DNA of 64,000 nucleotides from Paenibacillus polygoni (GTDB lineage Bacteria > Bacillota > Bacilli > Paenibacillales > Paenibacillaceae): positions 3,419,501 through 3,483,500 of the forward strand of contig NZ_CP127162.1 in assembly GCF_030263935.1 (NCBI RefSeq), in the 5' to 3' direction. Position numbers and translations under genes: made by a program. Positions 8,300 through 17,377 of this stretch are shown in pieces (position 1 is the first letter of the stretch; the number at the start of each line of letters is the position of its first letter). The notes under the pieces are model-generated. The model had not been told where the DNA came from. It did no database searches and was given only the letters and a program-made list of their open reading frames with translations.

Positions 8300-9895
8300 A
8301 TGTTAAAAGTTTTGGTATCTGATCCAATCAGCGATTTGGGAATTCAGCAGCTTATGGATGCTGAGGATGTTGTAGTTGATAAAAAGACAGGTCTTTCGGA
8401 AGATGAACTTATTCAGATTATTGGAGATTATGATGCACTTCTTGTACGCAGCCAAACTCGTGTAACTCCTGCCATTATGAAAGCTGGCACTCGTCTCAAA
8501 GTAGTTGGTCGTGCCGGAGTTGGTGTTGACAATATCAATCTCGAAGCAGCTACGGAACGAGGTATTATTGTTATTAACGCGCCTGATGGAAATACCATCA
8601 CTACTTGTGAACATACATTTGCGATGATGATGGCACTAGCTAGACATATTCCTCAAGCTTATGCTAAGACGATAGGCGGTACATGGGATCGTAAAACATT
8701 CCTTGGTGTAGAACTTCGCAACAAGACACTTGGTGTCCTTGGTATGGGTAGAATCGGCAGTGAAGTAGCAAAAAGAGCTAAAGCATTTGGCATGAATATT
8801 CTCGGCTATGATCCATTTTTAACGCAAGAACGTGCTGAGAAAATGGGAGTTACCCTGGCTTCCGTTGATGATATTATTCGTAACGCCGATTTCATGACCG
8901 TTCACACACCGCTGACTCCAGAAACAAAACATATGATTGCTCGTCCACAATTTGAAGTCATGAAAAAAGGTATGAGAATCATCAACTGTGCGCGTGGCGG
9001 TATTATTGATGAAATGGCTTTAATTGAAGCGATTGATGAAGGAATTGTAGCAGGCGCAGCCTTTGACGTATTTGAAAGTGAGCCTCCTGTAGCGGATCAT
9101 CCATTCCTAAGTCATCCGAATATTATCGTTACCCCTCACCTTGGTGCATCTACAGTAGAAGCACAAGAGAACGTAGCGATTGACGTATCTGAGCAAGTGC
9201 TTCATATCTTGCGGAACGAACCTTTTAAAAACGCGGTTAATATGCCACCTGTGGCTCCAAGCGTGATGAATATTATTCAACCTTATTTCAAACTTGGCGA
9301 AACGCTGGGAAGCTTCGCAGCTCAGATGGCAAATGAAGCAATTCAGGAAATCCATATTGACTACTCTGGCGACTTGTCGGAAGTGGATACGCAGCAGCTG
9401 ACGCGTTATGTTTTAAAAGGCATACTTGAAAGACATCTTGGAAGTGAAGCTAATATCGTAAACTCTCTGCATCTAGCGAAGATTCGCGATATTAACGTTG
9501 TCGTATCCCAAGCGCCGCGTACAAAAGGTTTCACTAACTTGATTACCGTGACACTCAAAAACCAACATGAGCAAGAAAGACGTATTGCTGGAACACTTCT
9601 CACTGGATATGGCGAGCGTATCGTAAGACTCGATCATTTCCCAGTTGACTTTGCTCCTGAAGATCATCAAATTTTCATTTCTCATAACGATAAACCGGGA
9701 ATCATCGGCCGTGTAGGTACGCTTCTTGGTGAGAATGATGTCAATATTGCCTCCATGCAAGTAGGACGTAAAATTATTGGCGGAGCTGCGATTATGATTC
9801 TGACGGTTGATAAAGAAGTACCTAAAGAAGTACTCAAAAAACTTACAGAACTTCCTGAACTGAATACAGCTCAAGAAATTGTGCTTCAAAAATAA
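8300..9895 (+). CDS. serA: D-3-phosphoglycerate dehydrogenase
   Basis: Oxidises 3-phosphoglycerate to 3-phosphohydroxypyruvate, the first step of serine synthesis. The 531 residues fit the long type: catalytic domain, NAD-binding GMGRIG (148-153), catalytic R232, E261 and H280 (PHLGAST), an intervening domain, and a C-terminal ACT domain (HNDKPGIIGRVGTLLGE) that senses serine. AAGGAGGA lies 9 bases before the ATG. It stands alone on the plus strand between a Ser T-box leader and a terminator. Confidence 0.96.
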   Translation: MLKVLVSDPISDLGIQQLMDAEDVVVDKKTGLSEDELIQIIGDYDALLVRSQTRVTPAIMKAGTRLKVVGRAGVGVDNINLEAATERGIIVINAPDGNTITTCEHTFAMMMALARHIPQAYAKTIGGTWDRKTFLGVELRNKTLGVLGMGRIGSEVAKRAKAFGMNILGYDPFLTQERAEKMGVTLASVDDIIRNADFMTVHTPLTPETKHMIARPQFEVMKKGMRIINCARGGIIDEMALIEAIDEGIVAGAAFDVFESEPPVADHPFLSHPNIIVTPHLGASTVEAQENVAIDVSEQVLHILRNEPFKNAVNMPPVAPSVMNIIQPYFKLGETLGSFAAQMANEAIQEIHIDYSGDLSEVDTQQLTRYVLKGILERHLGSEANIVNSLHLAKIRDINVVVSQAPRTKGFTNLITVTLKNQHEQERRIAGTLLTGYGERIVRLDHFPVDFAPEDHQIFISHNDKPGIIGRVGTLLGENDVNIASMQVGRKIIGGAAIMILTVDKEVPKEVLKKLTELPELNTAQEIVLQK

Positions 9896-9920
9896 TCTAG
9901 CAATCATCTGTAATATAATA

Positions 9921-9953
9921 AAAAGCTGGCCATTTTCGGTCAGCTTTTTTCTT
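9921..9953 (+). terminator. intrinsic terminator after serA
   Basis: AAAAGCTGGCC and GGTCAGCTTTTTT form a tight hairpin with a 6-base loop and a T run, 25 bases past the serA stop. Confidence 0.9.
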
Positions 9954-10066
9954 ATGCTCCATTTTTTTTAAAATACGGCCCTTGTCCTCATTCTTATTCG
10001 CACGATCTAACAGGTGATAAGTAGAATTGTTCCACGTTGAACAAGATTAATCGGTACTGTTCAACA

Positions 10067-10096
10067 AAAAAAGCACCCTCCAAAAGGTGCTTTTTC
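10067..10096 (-). terminator. intrinsic terminator after resE
   Basis: AAAAAGCACC and GGTGCTTTTT pair around a short loop. T runs occur on both strands; it lies 11 bases past the resE stop and probably ends the res operon. Confidence 0.85.
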
Positions 10097-10106
10097 GTAG
10101 ATAAGA

Positions 10107-11573
10107 TCAAGTAAGCTTTGATTTATCCGATTTGTGTTGTTTTATAGGAAGTACAACCGTGAACTCTGTACCTTCTCCATGAATACTGTCAACTTCGATT
10201 GTCCCTTTGTGCGCATCAATGATATGCTTAACAATGGCAAGCCCAAGACCCGTTCCACGGCCTACATCACGAACTCTCGCTTTATCTGCCTTATAGAATC
10301 TTTCAAAGATAAAAGGCAGATCCTCCCGAGGAATTCCTTTCCCTTCGTCTTGAATACGAATCTCCAGTTCATTCTCGCTAATCATAGAAGAGATAATATA
10401 AATATGTTTCCCTGACGGGGTATGTCTGAAAGCATTATCAAGTAAGTTGGTAAATACCTGTTCGAGTTTGTCCTCGTCGGCTGCTTCGAGTATCAAAGGT
10501 TCATCTGCATGCTTATACTCTAAGCGTAACCCCTGATCTTTAGCAGCGACACTAAACTTGCGATATACACGATCAAGCAGCTGGTTTACATCCACTCTGT
10601 CCAGGGTGACATCAATATGCCCTGCTTCCATCCGAGCAAGATCCAGCAGATCCTTAACTAATCTGCCCATTCGCAGGGATTCATCATGAATAACTTGTAT
10701 GAGTTCTTCGCTTTCTTTTGGAGAAGCCGCCATTCCATCAAGCAGTGCCTCACTGTATCCTTGAATCATCGATAATGGAGTTCTAATCTCATGAGAAATA
10801 TTCGCTATAAAGTCACTGCGCATCTTCTCTAAGTGTGCTTCCTCCGTCACATCCCTCAGTACCGCAACGGCCCCTCGGTTTCCTGGTTCTGTATGCAAGG
10901 GAGCCATCTGTACGGACCATACACTCTGTTTCACATGTACTTCTGCACTTTGGTCTTCTCCATGGCTTACCACCGCTTTAAACAAGGGTCTCAGCGGTTC
11001 AGGGACATCATTATCAGTATCCCCATTCTGTTCCTGAGGAGAGTATCTAATATCAATCTTGTTCCATTCAATTCCTTGCCAAGCTGACATCAATTTCGCA
11101 CCTTGCGGATTCGTAGAAATAATCTTCCCTTCACTATCAAAAGAGACGACTGCATCCCTCATACTGCGCAGGACGCTTGCCACACGTTCTTTCTCATGGT
11201 TGAGGTTCCGAATCGTATCTTCTAACTCCCCCGCCATATGATTAAAGGTATTCGCGAGCTCACCGATCTCATCGCTTGTAACTAGAGAGAGTCTTGTATC
11301 ATAATTTCCTTTACGAATCTCATTTGTCGCTTGAATCAGCTTCTGCATCGGTTGTGTTATTTTACTTAGAAGAAAGAGGGCAAAAAAAGTAGTTAAACTA
11401 AACCCAACAATACAGACAAGCACAAACATCTTCTTAATTTCCCCGGACTCATCCGCAGAGAAATTAATATCAATATATGGGAGCAGGAATACTCCGAGTG
11501 TCATGAGGATACAGGCGACTAATAGTATGATGGTGTACCACAGTTTGCCAACTAGTGATTTCCAGAACTTCAC
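10107..11573 (-). CDS. resE: sensor histidine kinase ResE
   Basis: Partner kinase of ResD, governing respiration and cytochrome genes in response to oxygen or redox state. Order: TM1 (11-31), TM2 (49-69), HAMP (about 70-122), PAS (about 130-240), HisKA with H261 (FIANISHEIRTPLS), and HATPase with NLLDNAFRH, DEGKGI and GRGTGLGLAI. The extracytoplasmic loop is only about 17 residues, much shorter than in B. subtilis ResE, so sensing probably uses the PAS domain or membrane. The start is GTG, sharing one base with the resD stop (TAGTG). Confidence 0.92.
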   Translation of the reverse strand: MKFWKSLVGKLWYTIILLVACILMTLGVFLLPYIDINFSADESGEIKKMFVLVCIVGFSLTTFFALFLLSKITQPMQKLIQATNEIRKGNYDTRLSLVTSDEIGELANTFNHMAGELEDTIRNLNHEKERVASVLRSMRDAVVSFDSEGKIISTNPQGAKLMSAWQGIEWNKIDIRYSPQEQNGDTDNDVPEPLRPLFKAVVSHGEDQSAEVHVKQSVWSVQMAPLHTEPGNRGAVAVLRDVTEEAHLEKMRSDFIANISHEIRTPLSMIQGYSEALLDGMAASPKESEELIQVIHDESLRMGRLVKDLLDLARMEAGHIDVTLDRVDVNQLLDRVYRKFSVAAKDQGLRLEYKHADEPLILEAADEDKLEQVFTNLLDNAFRHTPSGKHIYIISSMISENELEIRIQDEGKGIPREDLPFIFERFYKADKARVRDVGRGTGLGLAIVKHIIDAHKGTIEVDSIHGEGTEFTVVLPIKQHKSDKSKLT

Positions 11574-12289
11574 TACTTCGGAACCTCCAGCTTATATCCC
11601 ACTCCCCATACTGTTGTTATCATGGATGCCGCCTCTGGAGACACTTTATTCAGCTTCTCACGAAGACGTTTCACATGGGTATCCACCGTACGTAAGTCGC
11701 CAAAGAACTCATAATTCCACACATCTTTAAGTAAATCTTCTCTGGAGAAGACCTTGTCCGGCGATACAGCGAGATAATGCAGCAGCTCGTACTCTTTTGG
11801 AGTAAGACTTACTTCTGATCCATTCGCTGTAACCCGATGAGCATCATGCTCAATAAGTAAGTGAGGAAAAACTATATTATTGCTTGAATTACTTTCTTTA
11901 GATAGATAAGCGGTTGCAGAAGCTCTACGCAAAATAGCTTTAACTCGGTAGATTACTTCACGAGGGCTGAATGGCTTAACAACGTAATCGTCTGCCCCAA
12001 CTTCAAAACCCTGTACACGATTGATTTCTTCTCCTTTGGCTGTAAGCATCAGTACGGGAGTTGATTTCACTTGACGCAGCCTAGTACACACTTCAATACC
12101 ATCCATACCCGGCAACATTACGTCCAGCAAGATCAAGCCATAATCTTCTGATGTCGCTTTACTGAGTGCGGATTCACCATCCTCCGCCTCGTCGATGTCA
12201 TAGCCTTCTTTTTCCAGATACATCTTTAACAAACGCCGAATTCTTTCTTCATCATCGACGACAAGTATCCGGTTCTCATGATCTGCCAT
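11573..12289 (-). CDS. resD: response regulator ResD
   Basis: An OmpR/PhoB-type regulator of 238 residues. The receiver domain has the acidic pair in LVVDDEERIRR, phosphoacceptor in LLDVMLPGMDG and VKPFSPREV; the C-terminal winged helix reads LTPKEYELLHYLA to TVWGVGYKLEVPK. In Bacillus ResD activates resA, ctaA and nitrate-respiration genes. I start at the ATG at 12287-12289; the open frame extends further upstream into resC but without a better start. It follows resC by about 80 bases. Confidence 0.94.
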   Translation of the reverse strand: MADHENRILVVDDEERIRRLLKMYLEKEGYDIDEAEDGESALSKATSEDYGLILLDVMLPGMDGIEVCTRLRQVKSTPVLMLTAKGEEINRVQGFEVGADDYVVKPFSPREVIYRVKAILRRASATAYLSKESNSSNNIVFPHLLIEHDAHRVTANGSEVSLTPKEYELLHYLAVSPDKVFSREDLLKDVWNYEFFGDLRTVDTHVKRLREKLNKVSPEAASMITTVWGVGYKLEVPK

Positions 12290-12369
12290 TCGTACGATTC
12301 GCCTCACTTTCTTAAACCAGTTCTCATAGTATGCTCTATCCTGAATAAAAACATAAACTTCATTTCCAG

Positions 12370-13635
12370 TTATTCTGTTCCAGCATAGGAATGAAGTCCA
12401 GCGATAATCAAGTTCACGCCAACCAGTGTAAACATCACGATCAGGAAGCCGAGTACAGCAAGCCATGCGGAATTACGTCCCTGCCAACCTTTAGACAAAC
12501 GAAGATGCAAATAAGCACTGTAATAGAGCCAAGTAATTAGTGCCCATACTTCCTTGGGATCCCAGCCCCAAAACCGTCCCCAGGCGATCTCTGCCCATAT
12601 CATGGCAAATATAAGTGCACCTAAGGTGAAGATGGGAAATCCTATCGCAATTGCACGGTAACTGATTTCATCCAAATCGTCAGGATCAATATCCGCCAGA
12701 TAAGGACTCAGTGCCCGGCTAAGTGGTTTCCTAATGATTAATCGAAGCACCCCGTATAAAAGCAGACCCGAAATCACAGACCATAGGACTGTATTCAGTT
12801 TGCGTCCTGCATTTACACCATTCATCCATGAAGGTGCTTCAAATAAAGGTTCTTTCATTCCTAGGAATGAAGTATAACTTTCTGTATCACTGTTATGTGG
12901 TGCTACAAGAGGCGGCATGTGATAAATGACTTTCTCTATTTTACTATCATTTGTCCCCCCGGTGTCAACGTCTGTCACCTGCTGCTGAACAAATACCGCT
13001 TCGTACCCGCTTGCTCGAAAGGCAAATACGGTACCAATAAACCCTATAACAATAATAATAACAACTAACGTAAATTCAAGCCACTTTTGCTGTCTTTTAT
13101 CCACTTTTGCAGAACTATCGAATTTAACCGTTCTTAGCAAATACATCAGCCCTGCGGCAAAGCCCACTGCAAAGAATGATTCACCAAGAGCAGCAAGGGT
13201 AACGTGGATGTTCAGCCAGATCGATTTCAGAGATGGAACTAGAGGCTGTACCTCCTGTGGAAAGACTGCTGCATATGCCATTAGTATAATGGTAATCGGC
13301 AGTGCAAAGAGTCCGAGAAGCGATGTTTTATATATCATGTAAAGGATCGCAAAAGCAACAATGACCATCATAGACAAGAAGGTCATAAATTCATACATAT
13401 TAGACACGGGGATATGTCCTGACCCTGCCCATCTGGTGAAAAAATAAACGAGCTGTGAACCTAGACCGATTAAGGTAAGAATTAAGCCAAATCTTCCCCA
13501 TTTTTTAACATGAGCTTCCGGCTCTCGATTACTAAACTTGCGACCCATAACGGCGATTGCATGTACGATAAAAGCTCCACAATATAAGAAAAAGGCAATC
13601 ATAAATGCATTACTGCTTACGTTAAGCATGTTCAC
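12370..13635 (-). CDS. resC: cytochrome c biogenesis protein ResC (CcsA/CcsB type)
   Basis: Membrane half of the System II haem-export and cytochrome c synthetase, working with ResB. It has 421 residues, about eight membrane helices and the tryptophan-rich haem-handling motif WGRFWGWDPKEVWAL near residue 355. A long external loop with SYTSFLGMKEPLFEAP lies before it. The GTG start overlaps the resB stop (GTGA) with GGAGGG 8 bases upstream, so it is coupled to resB. Confidence 0.94.
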   Translation of the reverse strand: MNMLNVSSNAFMIAFFLYCGAFIVHAIAVMGRKFSNREPEAHVKKWGRFGLILTLIGLGSQLVYFFTRWAGSGHIPVSNMYEFMTFLSMMVIVAFAILYMIYKTSLLGLFALPITIILMAYAAVFPQEVQPLVPSLKSIWLNIHVTLAALGESFFAVGFAAGLMYLLRTVKFDSSAKVDKRQQKWLEFTLVVIIIVIGFIGTVFAFRASGYEAVFVQQQVTDVDTGGTNDSKIEKVIYHMPPLVAPHNSDTESYTSFLGMKEPLFEAPSWMNGVNAGRKLNTVLWSVISGLLLYGVLRLIIRKPLSRALSPYLADIDPDDLDEISYRAIAIGFPIFTLGALIFAMIWAEIAWGRFWGWDPKEVWALITWLYYSAYLHLRLSKGWQGRNSAWLAVLGFLIVMFTLVGVNLIIAGLHSYAGTE

Positions 13636-15308
13636 GCTTTATTCCCTCCGTTGTCCAGTGACTTTTCATCCACTATAAGATTACCTTTCTTCAGCACATC
13701 AGCCACTTCTCGCCTTAGACCAATCCAGTTTTTATTGGTATGGGCACCCAAGGTAAGAGTTCCCTGGTCAATTCGAATCCAAATTCTGCGATGCTGCCAG
13801 TAGAATCCCATGATCAGACCAAGCATAACAATCGCTGCTCCGAGCCAAACAAACGGCATGGCTTTATCAACACGAATATTAAGATACGTAGTGGAGTTAA
13901 TGATGTCGACATTATCCATTCCGTTCACATCAAGCCTAAGCGGCATGTTTCCTTCACTTAGTCTTTCATTAATTAGATCCTGCTGAAAACGTTCCTTATC
14001 AATTTCCTTCGGAAAATAAAGATATTTCACCCCGTCTGCTGGAAGATCCTTGCCTGTCACTGAAAACAAAAAGGCAGGTGCATTAGGATTTGGAGTCTTG
14101 GATACCGGTTCTCCCCGGTCATTTAAGCCAAAATCCATAAATTTGCTAGTTAGTTTCAGATGATAGGGTCCCGCTTCATAGTCAAGCTGCGGATTATTCA
14201 TACTAAGCTCAATGGTTCCATAAGATTCGCCTGTTTTCGTATCTATCACTTCTGGCGAAACGGCCCTAAGAATAGGAGTCAAATCATAATCGTACTGGTA
14301 CGCCTTAAGTCCTTTGTAATCTAGCGGGTCATTCACCTGAATGAAATGGTGATCTACTTGTTTTAACTGCGGCTCTTTCGATGGATCTGTACAATCGGCT
14401 GTACATTCATACAATTTAGCTTCCGTCTCGAACAGCTTAGGAACAATTCTCCCTACATTCTTAAACTCTTCCGGTGTTTCTTCCTCGCTGTAATATTCCA
14501 CCCGGAAATTTACATTTTCGAGATAGAAAGTAGTATCCGGTAAATTTACAATTTCGCCTTGCGGAAAAGCAACATGCTTGTCCATATGCAGGCCAGGCAG
14601 CCCTCTTGCCAATACGGCCAGCAAGAAAATAATCAGTCCAATATGTATCACATAGGGACCCCACCGGCTAAAACGATACTTTTCTGCAAGCAGTGCAGAT
14701 TCGTCGGTTTTTACACGGTATCCTTTTTTCTTAAGCGGGGTAACCGCTTTCTCAATCCATTCTTTTGTTTGCTCTTCCGACATTTCTGTCTGATAGGTAA
14801 TTCTTTGTCTTGTTAGGAACTGCATATGTTTAGGAATACGTTGCTTGTTTAGTGCCTTATACAGCGGCAGTACCCGATCTATGCTGCAAATAACAAGAGA
14901 AGCACCGATCATAACAAGCAGTAAAATAAACCACCAGGATTCGTATGTATGTGATAGTCCTAATATGTAATAGATGTTTCCTGGCAGGCCATACGTTTCT
15001 TTGTAGTAGACAGAAGGATCGAGATTAACAAAAGCATTCTCCTGTGGATAGATCGTTCCAAGCATGGCTCCAACCAAAGTAAAGACGATCAAATAGATCG
15101 CCACTTTAACAGATGAGAAGAAATTCCATACTCGGTCAATCGCATTTGGATTACTTCGCTGTGAACGCCTCGCCCTGCCGTCATAACGCATTTCAAGCAG
15201 TTCAGTGGAGACAAGAACTTTTTCGTCTTGCGGTTTACCGCAGGCTTCACACAGTACGGTGCCCACTGGATTTTGGTGGCCGCATTCACACTTTGTGTTC
15301 TGAATCAT
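13632..15308 (-). CDS. resB: cytochrome c biogenesis protein ResB with N-terminal zinc ribbon
   Basis: ResB/Ccs1 forms the haem-delivery complex with ResC. Three N-terminal membrane helices (about 70-90, 125-145, 215-235) are followed by a large external domain and a last helix (LGAAIVMLGLIMGFYW, about 495). Before the first helix is a cytoplasmic extension with CECGHQNPVGTVLCEACG, a four-Cys zinc-ribbon pattern absent from B. subtilis ResB. AGGAGG lies well placed before the ATG. Length 558 residues. Confidence 0.92.
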   Translation of the reverse strand: MIQNTKCECGHQNPVGTVLCEACGKPQDEKVLVSTELLEMRYDGRARRSQRSNPNAIDRVWNFFSSVKVAIYLIVFTLVGAMLGTIYPQENAFVNLDPSVYYKETYGLPGNIYYILGLSHTYESWWFILLLVMIGASLVICSIDRVLPLYKALNKQRIPKHMQFLTRQRITYQTEMSEEQTKEWIEKAVTPLKKKGYRVKTDESALLAEKYRFSRWGPYVIHIGLIIFLLAVLARGLPGLHMDKHVAFPQGEIVNLPDTTFYLENVNFRVEYYSEEETPEEFKNVGRIVPKLFETEAKLYECTADCTDPSKEPQLKQVDHHFIQVNDPLDYKGLKAYQYDYDLTPILRAVSPEVIDTKTGESYGTIELSMNNPQLDYEAGPYHLKLTSKFMDFGLNDRGEPVSKTPNPNAPAFLFSVTGKDLPADGVKYLYFPKEIDKERFQQDLINERLSEGNMPLRLDVNGMDNVDIINSTTYLNIRVDKAMPFVWLGAAIVMLGLIMGFYWQHRRIWIRIDQGTLTLGAHTNKNWIGLRREVADVLKKGNLIVDEKSLDNGGNKA

Positions 15309-15331
15309 GATGACGTTAACCTCCTATTCCT

Positions 15332-15859
15332 TCAATTTGAATTGACTAGCTGCTTGATTTTGTACTCCAACGTGTCCAAATTCAGCTGACCTTCAAATTT
15401 CTCGGAGATTTTTCCGTCTTTAGATACAAAAAAAGTAGAAGGCATCGGTGAAATACCAAACTCACCTGTCACCTTTCTTCCCTTGTCATACATAATTGGA
15501 AAATCTACACCGACTCCGTGAACAAACTGATCCACCGTCATCTGATCTTCCCCTACATTTACGCCGATGAATACCACGCCCTGCTCTTTCCATTTGTCCC
15601 ATTGTTTCTGCAAGGCGGGCATTTCATCAACACATGGTTCACACCAAGTCCCCCAAAAATTAATAACCATGACTTTATCTTTGTATTCTGCAAGGGTATG
15701 AACTTTGCCGTCCATTCCAAGCAGTTCAAAATCAGGCACACGATCACCGACACCGGGTTTTCCATCCGAACCAAAAACAGACGAGCCAATGGCGTAGGCA
15801 CCCAAGATGACAATGAATATCAAAATAATAACCTGAACGGTTCGTTTTGATTTTCCCAT
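15332..15859 (-). CDS. resA: thiol-disulfide oxidoreductase ResA
   Basis: A membrane-tethered thioredoxin-like protein (175 residues) that reduces the CxxCH cysteines of apocytochrome c outside the membrane. One N-terminal anchor (about 9-28, VIILIFIVILGAYAIG) is followed by the thioredoxin fold with FWGTWCEPCVDEMP; the active-site pair is C73 and C76 with the ResA-type Glu-Pro between. It heads the resABCDE operon, and a promoter with a ResD-like box lies upstream. Confidence 0.95.
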   Translation of the reverse strand: MGKSKRTVQVIILIFIVILGAYAIGSSVFGSDGKPGVGDRVPDFELLGMDGKVHTLAEYKDKVMVINFWGTWCEPCVDEMPALQKQWDKWKEQGVVFIGVNVGEDQMTVDQFVHGVGVDFPIMYDKGRKVTGEFGISPMPSTFFVSKDGKISEKFEGQLNLDTLEYKIKQLVNSN

Positions 15860-15912
15860 CGTTAATGCGCTCCTTTTATGACAATTATGTCCAATTATCC
15901 AGCCTATGGATA

Positions 15913-15935
15913 ATTATAACGAAAAATGTCACAAA
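15913..15935 (-). promoter_or_regulatory. res operon promoter with ResD-box-like sequence
   Basis: On the minus strand a perfect TATAAT (15913-15918) is preceded, at about the -30 to -35 position, by TTTGTGACA (15927-15935) instead of a TTGACA. That resembles the ResD binding consensus TTTGTGAAT at 7 of 9 positions. This suggests activator-dependent autoregulation by ResD, as known for B. subtilis resA; the assignment is inference. Confidence 0.5.
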
Positions 15936-15974
15936 ACTTCGTCTGTTTTTTGAAAATTATGTGTCCTTACGGAT

Positions 15975-16721
15975 TTATTTTTTGTTATTTTTCTCTGCAG
16001 CGGATTGAGCAGATTGCATCAAGTTATTGATCTCTTCTTTGGTCAAGTGGCGATATAATCCCCGTTTCAAGTTTTGAAGGAGGAGTCCGCCAAAAGATAT
16101 CCGTTTTAGTCTGGTTACCGGATGATTGATGGCTTCGAACATACGCCGAACCTGCCGGTTACGTCCTTCATGAATCGTAATACTAATGACCGCTTCTTTC
16201 TTGTCGGTATCCACATCCTTATATTCCACTTCTGCAGGATATGTCATTCCATCGTCCAGCATAATCCCTTTTCTCAGCTGATCGAGTGCAGTTCCGTGTG
16301 GAACTCCTTTTACTGTAGCCAAATAAGTCTTAGGTACATGATGTTTCGGATGCGTCAGCAGATGTGCAAATTCACCATCATTCGTTAGCAAAAGCAGTCC
16401 TTCGGTATCATAATCCAGTCTTCCTACCGGATAGACTCTTTCTTTGATCCCTTTCAGATAGTCTGACACAATTTTTCTGCCTTCTGGGTCAGAAGCACTT
16501 GTGATGACTCCTTTTGGCTTATTCAGCATGATATAAATTTTCTTCTCACTACGAATCGGCTTGCCGTTTACCGTAATGATATCCTCATCAGGATTTGCTT
16601 TCGTACCAAGCTCGGTCACTACTTCTCCGTTGACTTCAACCTTACCGGACAAAATAAGCTCTTCGCTTTTACGTCTGGAAGCAATTCCTGCTTGTGCAAT
16701 AATTTTTTGTAATCTCTCCAT
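15975..16721 (-). CDS. rluB: 23S rRNA pseudouridine synthase, RluB type
   Basis: Converts a uridine of 23S rRNA to pseudouridine. An N-terminal S4 RNA-binding domain (RLQKIIAQAGIASRRKSEELI) is followed by the RsuA-family catalytic core with GRLDYDTEGLLLLTNDG, whose Asp is the nucleophile, and the RQVRRMFEAINHPV motif. The ATG at 16719-16721 is preferred; a TTG two codons up is possible, with GAGGTGA serving either. Position between spmB and resA matches ypuL (rluB) of B. subtilis. Length 248 residues. Confidence 0.92.
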   Translation of the reverse strand: MERLQKIIAQAGIASRRKSEELILSGKVEVNGEVVTELGTKANPDEDIITVNGKPIRSEKKIYIMLNKPKGVITSASDPEGRKIVSDYLKGIKERVYPVGRLDYDTEGLLLLTNDGEFAHLLTHPKHHVPKTYLATVKGVPHGTALDQLRKGIMLDDGMTYPAEVEYKDVDTDKKEAVISITIHEGRNRQVRRMFEAINHPVTRLKRISFGGLLLQNLKRGLYRHLTKEEINNLMQSAQSAAEKNNKK

Positions 16722-16793
16722 ATTCAATAAGTCACCTCAGGAATTAATGATACTCATCAGAAGGAGAAATAACAAGGTTATGAAAAGGAAATA

Positions 16794-16818
16794 ACCCTCG
16801 GGGCATTCTCCAAGGGCT
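16794..16818 (-). terminator. probable terminator after spmB
   Basis: CCCTTGG and CCGAGGG (one G-T pair) form a stem on the minus strand, followed by TTATTTCCTTTTC. It lies 22 bases past the spmB stop. Confidence 0.6.
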
Positions 16819-16839
16819 TGCGACCAGTGTTAACGGGTT

Positions 16840-17373
16840 TTAACCAAATACAAGAAGACATATAAAAATAGCTGCAACAAAGCCGACTAGATCAGATAAA
16901 AGTCCTACTTTGAGTGCATATCTGCCATTTCTAATACCGACAGCCCCAAAATAAACAGTAAGTACATACAGCGTCGTATCCGTGCTTCCTTGTACTGTTG
17001 AAGCGATTCTGCCAATCATGGAATCTGGACCATAAGTTCCAATCAAATCCGTTGTAAAGGCAAGAGAACCTGTCCCTGTCAGCGGCCGAAGTATACCGAG
17101 AGGTAATATTTCAGAAGGAACCCCCATCCACTGAAAAAAGGGGGTAAAAAAACTCAAAAAGAAATCAAGTGCTCCCGAAGCGCGAAATACACTGATGGCT
17201 ACCATCATAGCTACAAGCTGAGGAATGATAGAAATGGCAGTTCCAAATCCCTCTTTGGCACCATCAACAAAGGATTCATACACAAGGACCTTACGGTAAT
17301 AGGCATATAATGGAACAAAAGCAATGATAATCGGGATGGCCCATGTAGAAATGAGATTAATGAACGCTAACAT
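16840..17373 (-). CDS. spmB: spore maturation protein B
   Basis: A 177-residue nucleoside-recognition (Gate) family membrane protein. Hydrophobic segments surround the conserved LRPLTGTGSLAFTTDLIGTYGPDS and VQGSTDTTLYVLTVYFGAVG motifs. With SpmA it is needed for proper dehydration of the spore core in B. subtilis. The ATG follows AAGGGTGAGC, only a few bases after the spmA stop, so the two are cotranscribed with dacB. Confidence 0.93.
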   Translation of the reverse strand: MLAFINLISTWAIPIIIAFVPLYAYYRKVLVYESFVDGAKEGFGTAISIIPQLVAMMVAISVFRASGALDFFLSFFTPFFQWMGVPSEILPLGILRPLTGTGSLAFTTDLIGTYGPDSMIGRIASTVQGSTDTTLYVLTVYFGAVGIRNGRYALKVGLLSDLVGFVAAIFICLLVFG

Positions 17374-17377
17374 GTGC

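Noticed and set aside
12290..12466. N-terminal extension of resD into resC
   Set aside because: The added residues do not fit a receiver domain, overlap resC in another frame and lack a ribosome binding site; the ATG at 12287-12289 begins the domain properly.
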